From Bryobacterales bacterium (GTDB lineage Bacteria; Acidobacteriota; Terriglobia; Bryobacterales; Bryobacteraceae): 64,000 nucleotides of DNA. The DNA lies in NCBI GenBank assembly GCA_020852175.1, contig JADZBH010000012.1, positions 159,487 through 223,486 of the forward strand, written 5' to 3'. Of the stretch, positions 35,565-45,193 are shown piece by piece (positions within the stretch are counted from its first letter, which is position 1; the number at the start of each line of letters is the position of its first letter). The notes beneath the pieces are model-generated. The model had not been told where the DNA came from. It saw nothing but the letters and a program-made list of their open reading frames with translations, and did no database searches. The translations under genes and the position numbers were made by a program.

Positions 35565-36305
35565 CTATTGAGAGGCGCCCACGACACCGGCGCCAAGGGC
35601 TTCGAGTATCTTACCGACATAGTCTTGTGTCTCCCGGAACGGCGGCACGCCGCCATAGTCTTCCACGCGGCCGGCGCCGGCATTGTAGGCAGCCAGGGCC
35701 AGCCGGCGGTCTCCGCCATATCGTCCAAGTAGGCTCCTCAGCAATTGCGCTCCAGCGAGGACGTTCGATTCGGGATCGAACGGGCGGGCCACACCCATCG
35801 AAGCGGCCGTTTCAGGCATGAGTTGCATCAGGCCTAGCGCCCCTTTCGAACTGACCGCGCAGGGGTAGAAGGCCGACTCCTTTCGAGCCACCTCGCGAAT
35901 CAGCCCCACGTCAACGCTGTGCCGGTTCGCGGCATTTCGAAATAGCACCTCCCGCCGCTCCTCAGGGACAGGATCGCAATCCGGTCTCCAACCTGCGTTG
36001 GTGGCTGGGGCCGCCAGCCCCGGTGGAGATTCGGCGGACCGCACGGGGGAGGTCCACTGCATGGCCGGCCAGGGAACGGTGTACCATCCCGGCTCAACCG
36101 GTTGCGACGTACGCACCTGCCGTCGCACGGATTCCCGCTGTTTTTCCAGAGATGGGCTCATGGCTCCACGAATCCCCTCCAGGGGTTGCTCCCCCGGCAG
36201 CGCTGTGTTCGTCACGGCGCCTGGCGGCGCCGGTGCGGCAGGCATCGAAGGTGGCAGTTGAGCAGCTACCGCAACGGCGGCGATCAGGAGAACCAGAAGC
36301 CTCAT
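35565..36305 (-). CDS. Lytic transglycosylase (SLT domain), exported
   Basis: A 246-residue protein with a signal peptide, a Pro-rich linker (about residues 18-115) and a C-terminal SLT lysozyme-like domain. E143 in A-R-K-E-S-A-F-Y-P is the catalytic acid, followed by S-S-K-G-A-L-G-L-M-Q-L-M-P and A-Y-N-A-G. It cleaves peptidoglycan glycan strands to anhydro products. It stands alone in this region, convergent with the DinB-like gene; no secretion-system genes are nearby. Confidence 0.9.
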   Translation of the reverse strand: MRLLVLLIAAVAVAAQLPPSMPAAPAPPGAVTNTALPGEQPLEGIRGAMSPSLEKQRESVRRQVRTSQPVEPGWYTVPWPAMQWTSPVRSAESPPGLAAPATNAGWRPDCDPVPEERREVLFRNAANRHSVDVGLIREVARKESAFYPCAVSSKGALGLMQLMPETAASMGVARPFDPESNVLAGAQLLRSLLGRYGGDRRLALAAYNAGAGRVEDYGGVPPFRETQDYVGKILEALGAGVVGASQ

Positions 36306-36339
36306 CCTGATCAGGAATCGGATGCCGCGGCTCCGATCC

Positions 36340-37401
36340 TTATTCAGATTTCCGTGTATCCCCCAACCGGCGGGAGATGAATATAAGGCCTATGCCGATG
36401 ACGATCAGAAACCCGGTCGAAGGCTCGGGTGTCTCGGCAGCCAACGTCTCGACCGGCCTCATCACTTCGGCGACGGAGCCTGCCGCCACGGGGTCCAGGC
36501 GGAATGCGCTGCGTCTTCCCTGGAAGAAGCCGGTTCCCACGATCTGGCCGGCATCATTGATTCCAAAAGCCGTCGCCAGTTCCCATCCGTCGATGCCTTC
36601 GACGAGCGACGACAGGTCGAGCATGATTCCGTTGGTCCACAGAAAAGCGGCCATTGCCCCATCGGCTCGCCAGGAATAGCCCACCACGTCGGACCTGTTA
36701 TTGACCCCATAGGCATAGCTCGAACTGCCGCCGAGCGTACCGAGGTCGATCGTCAACCCGTCACGCGTCAGGTAGGCGTGCATCCAGGCGTCTCCCGTCT
36801 CGGCAAAGCCCACAACATGCCCGGCGTCATTCAGATTGGTGGCGGCGCTGTTCCGGCCGCCCAACATGCCCGTCCATACGGTTTGACCGTTGTACCAGAG
36901 ATAGCCGCGCGAAACGCCCCATTCGTCCACCATTGTCCCGGCCACGGCTCCTGCCTCATTGATGGCATTCGCCGAATCGAGGCGTGCCTCCAACGAATGG
37001 GACAGGTAGGACACCTGGCCGTTTCCCGCCACATAGGCCCGGCCGTTCGCGCTTCCCGCCACCTGTCCCGCGTTATTGACATCCCTCCCGAAAGAACCGC
37101 CCCCGACGCCGCCCACGGCCCACGTCTGCCCGTCATGGAACAGGGTTGCCTGCGCGCCGTTGCCGCCAAACGTAGTGCCGGCCACCCACCCCTGGCTGTT
37201 TATGCCCGAGGCGATACTGGCCGGGTCATCCGCGAAGGCGGTTACCGCCGCCGCGCCGGATGCGTTGATCGCCGCGGCTTCCGTGTCGAATTTCGGGTCA
37301 CCGAGGCTCGTGATGGTAAATGTGCCTGCGCAGGCGAGCACGCTGCACAGCGCGCCTCCAGCCAGTGCTCTCAGGGGAGTCCGAAGCGGATTGAGTCTCA
37401 T
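36340..37401 (-). CDS. PEP-CTERM sorted protein with HAF-type repeats
   Basis: A 353-residue secreted protein. The N-terminus is a signal peptide; residues 40-300 hold repeated I-N-x-x-G-x-V-x-G and N-N-A-G-Q-V-A-G units of the HAF type (for example about residues 40, 65, 108, 145, 190, 230, 275). The C-terminus (P-E-P-S-T-G then a hydrophobic helix and R-R) is a PEP-CTERM sorting signal recognised by an exosortase. No exosortase gene is in the window. The gene diverges from the DASS-type transporter with 101 bases between. Confidence 0.85.
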   Translation of the reverse strand: MRLNPLRTPLRALAGGALCSVLACAGTFTITSLGDPKFDTEAAAINASGAAAVTAFADDPASIASGINSQGWVAGTTFGGNGAQATLFHDGQTWAVGGVGGGSFGRDVNNAGQVAGSANGRAYVAGNGQVSYLSHSLEARLDSANAINEAGAVAGTMVDEWGVSRGYLWYNGQTVWTGMLGGRNSAATNLNDAGHVVGFAETGDAWMHAYLTRDGLTIDLGTLGGSSSYAYGVNNRSDVVGYSWRADGAMAAFLWTNGIMLDLSSLVEGIDGWELATAFGINDAGQIVGTGFFQGRRSAFRLDPVAAGSVAEVMRPVETLAAETPEPSTGFLIVIGIGLIFISRRLGDTRKSE

Positions 37402-37488
37402 GTGGGCTCAGTATGAAAGGGCGAAGTGGATGGGACCATGGGGATTCACTGCCAGTACAAATTCCGTAGTCCAAACGAAGGGCTGGGA

Positions 37489-37494
37489 TATAAT
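37489..37494 (+). promoter_or_regulatory. -10 element close to the transporter start
   Basis: A perfect TATAAT lies eight bases before the GTG start at 37503. No good -35 was seen. If functional, transcription would begin at or next to the start codon and give a nearly leaderless mRNA. Confidence 0.4.
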
Positions 37495-37502
37495 CGCCCC
37501 TC

Positions 37503-38924
37503 GTGATCGATTCCGCGCAGCCCCATCAAAGGCTTGGCCGGTTCGCCGCGGTGGCGGCGGTCTATTTGGCGATTCAATTCGTGTTGCCCAAGCCTGCCTC
37601 GGTGACGGTCGAGGGATGGCGTCTGGTGGGGATTTTCGGCGCCACCATCGCCGGACTGATTTTGCAGCCGATCCCCGGCGGGGCGCTGGTATTGCTGGCC
37701 GTTACGCTGTCGGCGGCCTTCGGCGGCCTCACTATCGCGCAAGCGCTTTCCGGCTACGGCGACCCCACCGTGTGGCTGGTCATGGCCGCCTTCTTTATCT
37801 CACGAGCGTTGATCAATACGGGGCTGGCGCGGCGCATCGCCCTGTTTTTCGTCCGTGCGTGCGGGCGCAGTTCACTCGGCATTTCCTATGCGCTCTCGTT
37901 GTCGGACATGGTGCTGGCGTCGATCATCCCATCGAATGGCGCGCGATCCGGCGGCGTGGTGCTGCCGATCATGCGCTCCATCGCGGAACTTTACGACTCC
38001 CATCCCCAGGGGAGCGCCGGACGGCTGGGCAACTTTTTGTTCACGGCCGTGTACCAGGGCATCTGTATCAGTTCGGCCATGTTCTTCACCGGACAGGCGA
38101 GCAACGCCCTGGCGGCGAAGATCGCCTCGGATGCCGGCTATCCGATCGACTGGACGAAGTGGTTCCTGGCGGGGATCGTACCCGGTTTGTGCTCCATGGC
38201 GGTCGTGCCCTGGGTGGTGATGAAACTGAACCCGCCGGAGATCCGGGCTACGCCCGAGGCCGCGTCCTTCGCCGCCAGTGAACTGCGCAAGATGGGGCGT
38301 CTCCGCGGCCAGGAGTGGATTCTGGCCGTGGTGTTCGCCGCCGTGTGCGGACTCTGGGCCACCAGCGCGCTGCACGGCCTAGACATCACGATAACGGCGC
38401 TGGCGGGCAGTTGCGCGCTTCTGTTGACGGGCGTCATCACCTGGGAGGATGTGAAGAGCGAGAAATCGGCCTGGGACATCTTCATCTGGTATGGCGGGCT
38501 GGTGCAGTTGGGCAAGTCAATCAATAACACGGGGGTGACGCGCGAGTTCGCCGCCTGGGCGGCGTCGCTGCTGGGCGATGCCAGTTGGCCGGTGATTCTG
38601 GCCGTATCGCTTGGCGTCTATTTCTATGCACACTATGCTTTCGCCTCCATCACGGCGCATATCCTGGCGATGTACCCTCCGTTTCTCGCCGTGCTGGTGG
38701 CCACGGGCGCGCCGCTTGGCCTGGTGGCCTTCGCGTTTGCCTGCTTCACGAATCTGGCCGCCGGCCTGACTCACTACGGCACCACGCCTTCGCCCATGTT
38801 CTATGCGCACGGGTATGTGCCGTTCCAGACCTGGTGGAGGGTGGGGTTTGTTGTCTCGCTGGTGAATCTGGCGATCTGGTCGACGGTGGGATTCGCCTGG
38901 TGGAAGGCGATCGGCTATTGGTGA
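37503..38924 (+). CDS. DASS-family anion:sodium symporter
   Basis: A 473-residue polytopic membrane protein of the divalent anion:Na+ symporter (SLC13/DASS) family: L-I-L-Q-P-I-P-G-G, the S-x-I-I-P-S-N-G-A-R-S-G-G segment that resembles the S-N-T sodium/substrate signature, and a second hairpin near residues 385-430 (A-S-I-T-A-H-I-L-A and L-T-H-Y-G-T-T). Substrates in the family are di- and tricarboxylates. The start is GTG at 37503. It is on the same strand as the putative catabolic operon at 39483-46137 and may feed it. Confidence 0.85.
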   Translation: MIDSAQPHQRLGRFAAVAAVYLAIQFVLPKPASVTVEGWRLVGIFGATIAGLILQPIPGGALVLLAVTLSAAFGGLTIAQALSGYGDPTVWLVMAAFFISRALINTGLARRIALFFVRACGRSSLGISYALSLSDMVLASIIPSNGARSGGVVLPIMRSIAELYDSHPQGSAGRLGNFLFTAVYQGICISSAMFFTGQASNALAAKIASDAGYPIDWTKWFLAGIVPGLCSMAVVPWVVMKLNPPEIRATPEAASFAASELRKMGRLRGQEWILAVVFAAVCGLWATSALHGLDITITALAGSCALLLTGVITWEDVKSEKSAWDIFIWYGGLVQLGKSINNTGVTREFAAWAASLLGDASWPVILAVSLGVYFYAHYAFASITAHILAMYPPFLAVLVATGAPLGLVAFAFACFTNLAAGLTHYGTTPSPMFYAHGYVPFQTWWRVGFVVSLVNLAIWSTVGFAWWKAIGYW

Positions 38925-38952
38925 GGGCGGCGCGAGGCCGCCCGCCCGGAGA

Positions 38953-39393
38953 TTACGGCTTAATTTCAAAAATCGCTTCCACTTCGACGGCCACGCCGGT
39001 GGGCAGCGAGGAGAAACCCACGGCGGAACGGGCATGGAAGCCATCGCCTGACTTGCCGAAGATTTCATGCAGAAGATCCGAGGCGCCATTGATGACCAGG
39101 TGGTGTTCGATGAAATCCGGCGCCGAGTTCACGCAACCCAGCAATTTCAGCACGCGCAGGCCATCGAGCGTGCCATGGGTGTTCCACACGGAGTTCAGAA
39201 TTTTCGCCGCGCAGTCCTTGGCCGCCTCGTAGCCTTCCGGCGTGGAGAGCCCCGCGCCCAGTTTGCCCTTCAACGTGCTGACGTGTCCGGATGTAATCAG
39301 GAGGTTGCCCGTGCGGACGCAGAGGTTCAGGTAGCCCGGGGCCTGCTTCTCGAAAGAGATGCCGAGTTTCTCGGCGGTCTGTTGGGGAGTCAT
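38953..39393 (-). CDS. RidA-family protein
   Basis: A 146-residue RidA/YjgF-family protein (G-N-L-L-I-T-S-G-H-V-S, V-L-K-L-L-G-C-V-N-S, R-S-A-V-G-F-S-S-L-P-T-G-V-A-V-E-V-E). Family members hydrolyse reactive enamine/imine intermediates released by PLP enzymes. The R of R-S-A-V-G corresponds to the conserved arginine that binds the substrate carboxylate. ATG at 39393 is used; a start at 39408 is possible. It is divergent from the PLP enzymes that begin at 39483, which is the kind of context in which RidA is useful. Confidence 0.88.
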   Translation of the reverse strand: MTPQQTAEKLGISFEKQAPGYLNLCVRTGNLLITSGHVSTLKGKLGAGLSTPEGYEAAKDCAAKILNSVWNTHGTLDGLRVLKLLGCVNSAPDFIEHHLVINGASDLLHEIFGKSGDGFHARSAVGFSSLPTGVAVEVEAIFEIKP

Positions 39394-39482
39394 CGTGGTA
39401 GATCTCATTTTAGAGGATGCGCGGCGGGGCGCTCGCCGCGGGCGGCAGGCGCGGCCGCGGCTGCGATAATAGCGATCTGGAT

Positions 39483-40817
39483 ATGGCCACACCCCCCAAC
39501 CGTTGGAACGCGGCGCGGCGCGAGGCGAGCGTCCGGTCGAAAATCGGAGGATCGCTGGCGCGGTATGCCCGCGCGCAGAAGTCCCTGGCAGGCGGCGTTT
39601 CGACGGCGTTGCGGCGTTCGGCGCGCCCATCGCCGTTGTACTTCGAACACGGCAGCGGGGCGCGCATCACCGACGTGGACGGCAACGTCTATCTGGATTA
39701 CACGCTTGCCTGGGGGCCACTCATACTAGGTCACGCGCCGGAGGCCGTGAACCGGGCCATCGAAGCGCAACTCAGCAAGGGACACACTTTCGGAGCGCAG
39801 CACGATCTGGAATACGAGGTCGCCGAATTGCTGTGCCGCGCCATTCCCTGCGCGGACCTGGTGGCGTTCGCCAACAGCGGCACGGAGATCGTGCAAGTTG
39901 CGCTGCGCGTGGCGCGCGCGGCGACGGGCCGGACGAAGTATCTCAAGTTTGAAGGCCATTATCACGGTTGGGACGACAGCGTGCTGGTCAGCTACCGGCC
40001 ATCGCGGCAGCAGATTGAAGCAGCAAGCGGCTCGGCCATTCCCGTCGGGTTGGGCCAGCGGCCCAGCAGAGAGGCGGTGGCCGTGGAGTGGAACGACCGC
40101 ATGGCCGTCGAGCGCGCCTTTGCCGAGGCTGGGGCGGACATCGCCGCCATCGTGTGCGAACCTCTGCTGTGCAACAGCGGCTGTCTGGCCGCCGAGCCCG
40201 GCTTCCTCGCCTTCCTGCGCGAAATTTCAGCCCGGCATGGCTCGCTGCTGATCTTCGACGAAGTGATCACGGGCTTCCGCCTCGCCCTGGGCGGCGCTCA
40301 AGAGCACTATGGCATCGTGCCTGACCTGGCCACCTACGCCAAGGCGGCCGGCGGAGGACTGCCGCTGAGCGTGCTGGCTGGCAAACGCGAGTACATGGGA
40401 TTGATCGCGGACGGCAAGGTGGTCCATGCGGGCACGTTGAACGGCAATCCCATCGTGCTGGCCGCGGCCAAGGCGGCGTTGGAGGAGTTATCGCGGGAGG
40501 GCGGCGCGGCCTATCGCGAACTATGGACGCAGGGGGAGGCGCTACGCACGGGCATCGAAAGCCTGCTGCTCGAGGCGGGGCATCCCGTGGTGGCGGCCGG
40601 CGGCGGCCCCGTGTTCCACATCAGCTTCCAGGACCGTCCGGCGCGCACCTACCGCGAATCGATGGCCGCCGACACGGCGATGTACTCCGATTTCGCGCTC
40701 GCGTTGCTGGACGAAGGCGTGCTTGTATTGCCCGATGGCCGCTGGTATCTCTCCACGGCGCATGGCGCGGACGAAGTGGGCGGGACTCTGGAGGCGGTAC
40801 GGCGTGCCATCTCGTGA
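39483..40817 (+). CDS. Class III (HemL-like) PLP aminotransferase
   Basis: A 444-residue class III aminotransferase related to glutamate-1-semialdehyde aminomutase: A-N-S-G-T-E, G-H-Y-H-G-W-D-D, F-D-E-V-I-T-G-F-R and K287 in A-K-A-A-G-G-G-L-P. It is first in a run of six genes with overlaps, none of which makes tetrapyrrole, so it is unlikely to be HemL itself. The ATG at 39483 is used; a frame upstream from 39417 is not supported. A GATAAT lies 12 bases before the ATG. Substrate is unknown. Confidence 0.85.
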   Translation: MATPPNRWNAARREASVRSKIGGSLARYARAQKSLAGGVSTALRRSARPSPLYFEHGSGARITDVDGNVYLDYTLAWGPLILGHAPEAVNRAIEAQLSKGHTFGAQHDLEYEVAELLCRAIPCADLVAFANSGTEIVQVALRVARAATGRTKYLKFEGHYHGWDDSVLVSYRPSRQQIEAASGSAIPVGLGQRPSREAVAVEWNDRMAVERAFAEAGADIAAIVCEPLLCNSGCLAAEPGFLAFLREISARHGSLLIFDEVITGFRLALGGAQEHYGIVPDLATYAKAAGGGLPLSVLAGKREYMGLIADGKVVHAGTLNGNPIVLAAAKAALEELSREGGAAYRELWTQGEALRTGIESLLLEAGHPVVAAGGGPVFHISFQDRPARTYRESMAADTAMYSDFALALLDEGVLVLPDGRWYLSTAHGADEVGGTLEAVRRAIS

Positions 40818-41847
40818 GGCGCACGGAGTTCGCGTGACGATGGGCGAAGGCGGCACGCCGCTGGTGGAAAGCCTTCGCATCGGACCCAAGCTGTCCGGCG
40901 TGCGTCTTGCCTTCAAGCTGGAACTGTCCAACCCCACCGGCTCGTACAAAGACCGCTTTATCGCGGCTGAGTTGGAGCATCTGCTGGCGCGCGGCGTGCG
41001 GTTGTGCGTGGCCACTTCGTCGGGAAATACGGGTTCCTCGCTGGCGGCCTATTGCGCGCGCCACGCGGTGGCCTGCGCGATTGTCGTGAACGCCGATGCG
41101 CCGGCGGGGAAGTTGCTCCCCATGGAGGCTCACGGCGCGCGGCTGCTGCGCGTGCCCGGCTTCGCCTCCTCTGCGGAGGTGACCGAAGCTGTGTTCGCGG
41201 ATCTGCGTGAACTGGCTGCCGGCGGGCGGGCGGCTCTGGTGGTGTCGGCCTTCCGGTTTTGCCCCGTGGGCATGGAAGGCGTGAAAACGATCGCGCGGGA
41301 GTTGCAGGCGCAGGCGCCCGGCGTGGATCATGTGTTCGTTCCGGTGGGAGGCGGCGGCCTGTTCGCGGCCGTAAGCGCGGAGATGCGGCGCATTCGCCCG
41401 GGAACGCGCGTGCATGCCGTGCAGCCCAACGGATGCCCGACGGTGCTGAATGCCGTGCGGCTGTCGAAGACCGTCGAATCCGTCGAGAGCGCCACGCGCA
41501 TCAGCGGGCTGTCGGTGCCGTTCGACATCGACGCGAGCCTGGCGGTGCGCCTGTTGCGCGAGGGTGGCGGAGAAGCGTTCGGGGTCGATGACGGCGAGGT
41601 GTTCGCGGCGCAGCGCGAGATGCTGCGCGAGGAGGGCATCTATTGCGAACCGGCCGGGGCTGCCGCGCTGGCGGGCGCGCGGCGGGCCGTGGCCCAAGGC
41701 GTGGTGAAGCCGGGCGAGCAGTGCGTGTGCCTGGTGACGGGACATGGCAGCAAGGACACGGACTCGATCCGGCGGCACATCGCGGCGCCGGGCGCGCCGG
41801 TCGAACCGGGCGGCGTGAAACGGGCGCTGGCGGAGTGGATGTCATGA
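40804..41847 (+). CDS. Threonine-synthase-like PLP enzyme
   Basis: A 347-residue fold-type II PLP enzyme: G-E-G-G-T-P-L, N-P-T-G-S-Y-K-D-R-F with K49, S-S-G-N-T-G-S-S and a G-G-G-G-L glycine loop. It resembles threonine synthase and serine/threonine dehydratases. The start is probably GTG at 40804, with a GGAGG nine bases upstream, which gives a 14-base overlap with the aminotransferase gene; an ATG at 40840 is the alternative. Its stop overlaps the next ATG (ATGA). In this context it may catalyse a beta- or gamma-elimination/replacement in a catabolic route rather than threonine biosynthesis. Confidence 0.8.
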   Translation: MPSREAHGVRVTMGEGGTPLVESLRIGPKLSGVRLAFKLELSNPTGSYKDRFIAAELEHLLARGVRLCVATSSGNTGSSLAAYCARHAVACAIVVNADAPAGKLLPMEAHGARLLRVPGFASSAEVTEAVFADLRELAAGGRAALVVSAFRFCPVGMEGVKTIARELQAQAPGVDHVFVPVGGGGLFAAVSAEMRRIRPGTRVHAVQPNGCPTVLNAVRLSKTVESVESATRISGLSVPFDIDASLAVRLLREGGGEAFGVDDGEVFAAQREMLREEGIYCEPAGAAALAGARRAVAQGVVKPGEQCVCLVTGHGSKDTDSIRRHIAAPGAPVEPGGVKRALAEWMS

Positions 41848-43334
41848 GCGGGAAATGGCGGATTGGCGTGGGCGGCTTCCTGCACGAGTCGAATACCTTT
41901 CTCGGCGTGCCCACGACGTATGAACACTTCCAGGCCGCAAGCCTGACGCGCGGTCCCGATCTTCTGGCGCGGTGGACCGGAGCGCATCACGAACTCGGCG
42001 GCTTTCTGGACCTTCTGGGCACACCCGAGGCCGGGGCCGTGCCGTTGCTCGCCGCCCTGGCCATTCCCAGCGGCACGGTAAGCGGCGCGGCGTTTGAACG
42101 GATCGCGTCGGAGTTGCTGGAGGATCTGCGGCGGGCCATGCCGTTGGATGGCGTTCTGCTGGCGCTGCACGGCGCGACTGTGAGCCAGACGCACCCCGAC
42201 GCCGATGGCGAACTGCTGCGCCGCGTGCGTGAGGCTGTGGGCGCGGAGATACCCATCGTCGTGACGCTCGACCTGCACGCGAACGTGTCGCCGCGTCTGA
42301 TTTCGCTGGCCTCGGCGGCGGTGGCCTATCGCACCAATCCCCACCTCGATCAGCGGGAGCGCGGGCGCGAGGCGGCTTCGCTGCTGTTGCGCACGTTGCG
42401 GGGCGAGGCGCGGCCCGTGCAGGCGCTGGAAACGCCGCCGTTGCTGATTCAGATTTCACGGCAGCACACGGCTGGCGAGCCGGCCAGGCAGCTCTACGAT
42501 GGCATCGCCGAGGTGATGGCGTGGCCGGGAATCTTGTCGGCCAGCATCGCCATGGGCTTCTACTACGCCGATGTCGCGGAGATGGGCGCGTCGTTCTGGG
42601 CCGTGGCCGACGGCGACGATGCCCTGGCCCGGCGTGCGGCGCGGCATCTGGCGCAACGTGCCTGGGAGATGCGCGGCGCGCTCACCGGTTCCCTGCCAAC
42701 GCCCGAAGAGGCCGTGCGCCACGCCCGCCTCGCCGCTCGGGGGCCTGTCGTGTTGATGGACGTTGGCGACAACGTGGGCGCGGGAGGTCCGGCCGATTCG
42801 ACCATCCTTTTCCACGAGGTGTTGCGGCAGGGCGTGCGGGACGCGCTGGTGATTCTGTATGACCCCGAGGCGGCCGCGGCCTGCGCGGCGAGCGGCCCGG
42901 GCGCGACGGTGCGGTTCGAGGCGGGAGGCAAGACCGATGGACGGCACGGCGAGCCGGTGCGGCTTGAAGGCGCGGTGCGCATCCTTACCGAGGGCCGGTT
43001 CGTGGAGCGCCAGGTGCGGCATGGCGGTTGGGGCGCCTGCGATCAGGGTTTGACGGCCGTGGTGGAGACATCTGACGGGCACACGGTGATGCTGACCAGC
43101 CGGCGCATGGCGCCCATGAGCCTCGAACAGGTGTTGCACGCGGGCGTGGAGCCGTCGCGGAAGAAGTTGATCATCGTGAAGGGCGTCGTGGCGCCGCGCG
43201 CGGCGTATGCGCCCATCGCCTCCGAAATTCTGTTGGTGGACACGCCGGGCGTGACGGCGGACAACCCCCGGCACTTCCCGCATGTGTCGCGCCGCCGCCC
43301 GTTGTATCCGCTCGAGGAGGCGGTATGGCCATGA
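41844..43334 (+). CDS. M81-family metallopeptidase (MlrC-like)
   Basis: A 496-residue protein of the M81 family, the group of MlrC (microcystinase C), with an N-terminal DUF1485 domain (G-G-F-L-H-E-S-N-T-F, L-A-L-H-G-A-T, T-L-D-L-H-A-N-V-S) and a C-terminal MlrC domain (D-V-G-D-N-V-G-A-G-G-P-A-D-S-T). The His/Asp residues in H-G-A-T and D-L-H-A-N would bind zinc. MlrC removes the C-terminal part of linear microcystin-type peptides. It overlaps the PLP-enzyme stop by four bases and the SDR start by ten. Confidence 0.87.
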   Translation: MSGKWRIGVGGFLHESNTFLGVPTTYEHFQAASLTRGPDLLARWTGAHHELGGFLDLLGTPEAGAVPLLAALAIPSGTVSGAAFERIASELLEDLRRAMPLDGVLLALHGATVSQTHPDADGELLRRVREAVGAEIPIVVTLDLHANVSPRLISLASAAVAYRTNPHLDQRERGREAASLLLRTLRGEARPVQALETPPLLIQISRQHTAGEPARQLYDGIAEVMAWPGILSASIAMGFYYADVAEMGASFWAVADGDDALARRAARHLAQRAWEMRGALTGSLPTPEEAVRHARLAARGPVVLMDVGDNVGAGGPADSTILFHEVLRQGVRDALVILYDPEAAAACAASGPGATVRFEAGGKTDGRHGEPVRLEGAVRILTEGRFVERQVRHGGWGACDQGLTAVVETSDGHTVMLTSRRMAPMSLEQVLHAGVEPSRKKLIIVKGVVAPRAAYAPIASEILLVDTPGVTADNPRHFPHVSRRRPLYPLEEAVWP

Positions 43335-44083
43335 ACGGCCGGGGCGTGCTGGTGACCGGCGGAGCCACCGGCATCGGCCTGGCGGTGGTGGACTGGTTCC
43401 GTGCGCGAGGCGGCCGTGTCGCGGCCGGGTATTTCGAGGAAGCCCACCGCGAGCGAGCGGCCGGAGGGCGCGACGGCGTGCTGTGGCTGCGAGCCGACCT
43501 GCGGCGCGAGGAGGAGATCGCGGCCCTGGTGGAGCGGGCGTGCGCGGACTTGCGGGAGATCGACGTGCTGGTGAACTGCGCCAGCCTGACGGGCGCTTCG
43601 TCGCTGTCGCCCTTCCTTGACTGCACGGCTCAGTTCATCGACGACATGATTGGCACGAACCTGCGAGGCACGGTGCTGGTGTCGCAGTCCGCGGCACGTG
43701 CGATGGTGAAGGCCGGGCGCGGCGGAGCGATCGTGCACGTGGCTTCCGTGGGCGCGCTGGCGGCGCAGGAACATGCTTCCATCTACTGCGCCACCAAGGC
43801 CGCGCTGGTGGCATTGGGCAAGGCAATGGCGCTGGAACTGGCCCCCCATGGAATCCGCGTGAATTGTGTTTCGCCCGGCGATATTCACACGCAGGCCAGC
43901 GGCGACGTGGATGGCGGCTTGCGCGCCGGCGGCGCGACGAGACGCTACTCGCGTCACACTCCGCTCGGACGAAGGGGACGCCCGGAGGAGATCGCGGCGG
44001 CCATCGGCTGGCTCGCCTCGGACGAGGCGTCTTTTGTCACCGGCGCGAACCTGGTGGCCGATGGCGGATTTCTCAGTTATTGA
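43325..44083 (+). CDS. Short-chain dehydrogenase/reductase
   Basis: A 252-residue classical SDR: T-G-G-A-T-G-I-G NAD(P) site, the N-C-A-S motif, the catalytic Ser in H-V-A-S-V-G and Y-x-x-x-K in Y-C-A-T-K. It lies between the metallopeptidase (10-base overlap) and the sialidase-like gene (nine-base gap), so it belongs to the same operon. The substrate, presumably an alcohol or ketone intermediate, is not known. Confidence 0.87.
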   Translation: MAMNGRGVLVTGGATGIGLAVVDWFRARGGRVAAGYFEEAHRERAAGGRDGVLWLRADLRREEEIAALVERACADLREIDVLVNCASLTGASSLSPFLDCTAQFIDDMIGTNLRGTVLVSQSAARAMVKAGRGGAIVHVASVGALAAQEHASIYCATKAALVALGKAMALELAPHGIRVNCVSPGDIHTQASGDVDGGLRAGGATRRYSRHTPLGRRGRPEEIAAAIGWLASDEASFVTGANLVADGGFLSY

Positions 44084-44092
44084 AGGAAGACG

Positions 44093-45193
44093 ATGAAAGC
44101 GATACGGCTGATGGCATGGGGCCTGATTCTGGCGGCATTCGCCGCCGCGCAGACGGGGTTTGAATCCGGAGCGGTCATCCGTTCGGATGGCGCGGAGTTT
44201 CACCTGAACACGATTCCGCAGGTGGCCCGGTTGGGCAACGGTCAATTGCTCGCCGTATGGGCTTCGGTGGCGAAAGGCGGCGGCCCCGGCAAGGTGTACG
44301 GTGCGTTCTCGCGCGACCATGGCCGCGGTTGGTCCGCGCCCCGGTTATTGATGGCCGATGCGGCGCGTACGATGGCCGACCCGAACCTTCTCGTCGATGG
44401 CGCGCGCGTATTCGTGTTCGCCACCGTCGTGCCTCATCCGAACCGCATCACGAAAAGCTGGACGCGGTTCATCCGCAGCGAAGACAACGGCTCCACCTGG
44501 GGCGCGTTGGAGGAGATTCCGATTCCCCGGCAGTATGTGGCCGGCAAGCAGCACAACGGCATCGTGCTACGGGACGGCTCCTACCTGGTGGGCGTGGCCT
44601 GGGACAAATGGCCGGAGATGGGCATGGCGGCGCGCACCGAAGGCGAGATGGACCTGACGGCGGGCGTGCTGGTCTCCAAGGATGGCAAGCACTGGACGCT
44701 GCACGGAGCGCTGCATGTGCTGCTGGACAAGCTGACTCCGGGCGGCACGAACGGACTGTGCGAGCCGTCGCTGGTGGAGTTGGACAACGGCGAGGTGCTG
44801 ATGATCCTGCGCGCGGGCGGCACGCACCACTACGAAAGCCGCAGCCGCGACGGCGGGCTCACCTGGTCCGCGCCCAAGCCCAGCGCGCTGACGGGCCACA
44901 ACACGCCCGCGGCGCTCTACAGGCTCAACGGTTCGCCGGAGATCGCCGCCGTGTGGAACAACTCGCCGCTGACGCGCTACCCGTTGAGCGCCGCGCTCTC
45001 CTCCGATGGCGGCCGCACATGGACCGCGCCTCGCATCGTGGCGCGGACGAACGGCTTGCAGGTTTCCTATCCGGGCTTGACACAGGCCGCCGACGGCACG
45101 CTGGTGGCCGTGTGGCAACAGGCGCTCGCCGAAGGCGGCCGCGATATCCGCTGGGCGCGGTTCACGCGGAATTGGGTGGCAGGCGCGCCGTGA
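44093..45193 (+). CDS. Exported BNR/sialidase-like beta-propeller protein
   Basis: A 366-residue protein with a signal peptide and four Asp-box (BNR) repeats, for example S-R-D-H-G-R-G-W-S at about residue 73, S-E-D-N-G-S-T-W at about 129, S-R-D-G-G-L-T-W-S near 250 and S-S-D-G-G-R-T-W-T near 300. It looks like a six-bladed propeller of the exo-sialidase superfamily. The catalytic Arg triad and Asp/Glu/Tyr of true sialidases were not established from sequence alone, so the enzyme activity is open. It ends one base into the ATG of the deacylase. Confidence 0.8.
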   Translation: MKAIRLMAWGLILAAFAAAQTGFESGAVIRSDGAEFHLNTIPQVARLGNGQLLAVWASVAKGGGPGKVYGAFSRDHGRGWSAPRLLMADAARTMADPNLLVDGARVFVFATVVPHPNRITKSWTRFIRSEDNGSTWGALEEIPIPRQYVAGKQHNGIVLRDGSYLVGVAWDKWPEMGMAARTEGEMDLTAGVLVSKDGKHWTLHGALHVLLDKLTPGGTNGLCEPSLVELDNGEVLMILRAGGTHHYESRSRDGGLTWSAPKPSALTGHNTPAALYRLNGSPEIAAVWNNSPLTRYPLSAALSSDGGRTWTAPRIVARTNGLQVSYPGLTQAADGTLVAVWQQALAEGGRDIRWARFTRNWVAGAP

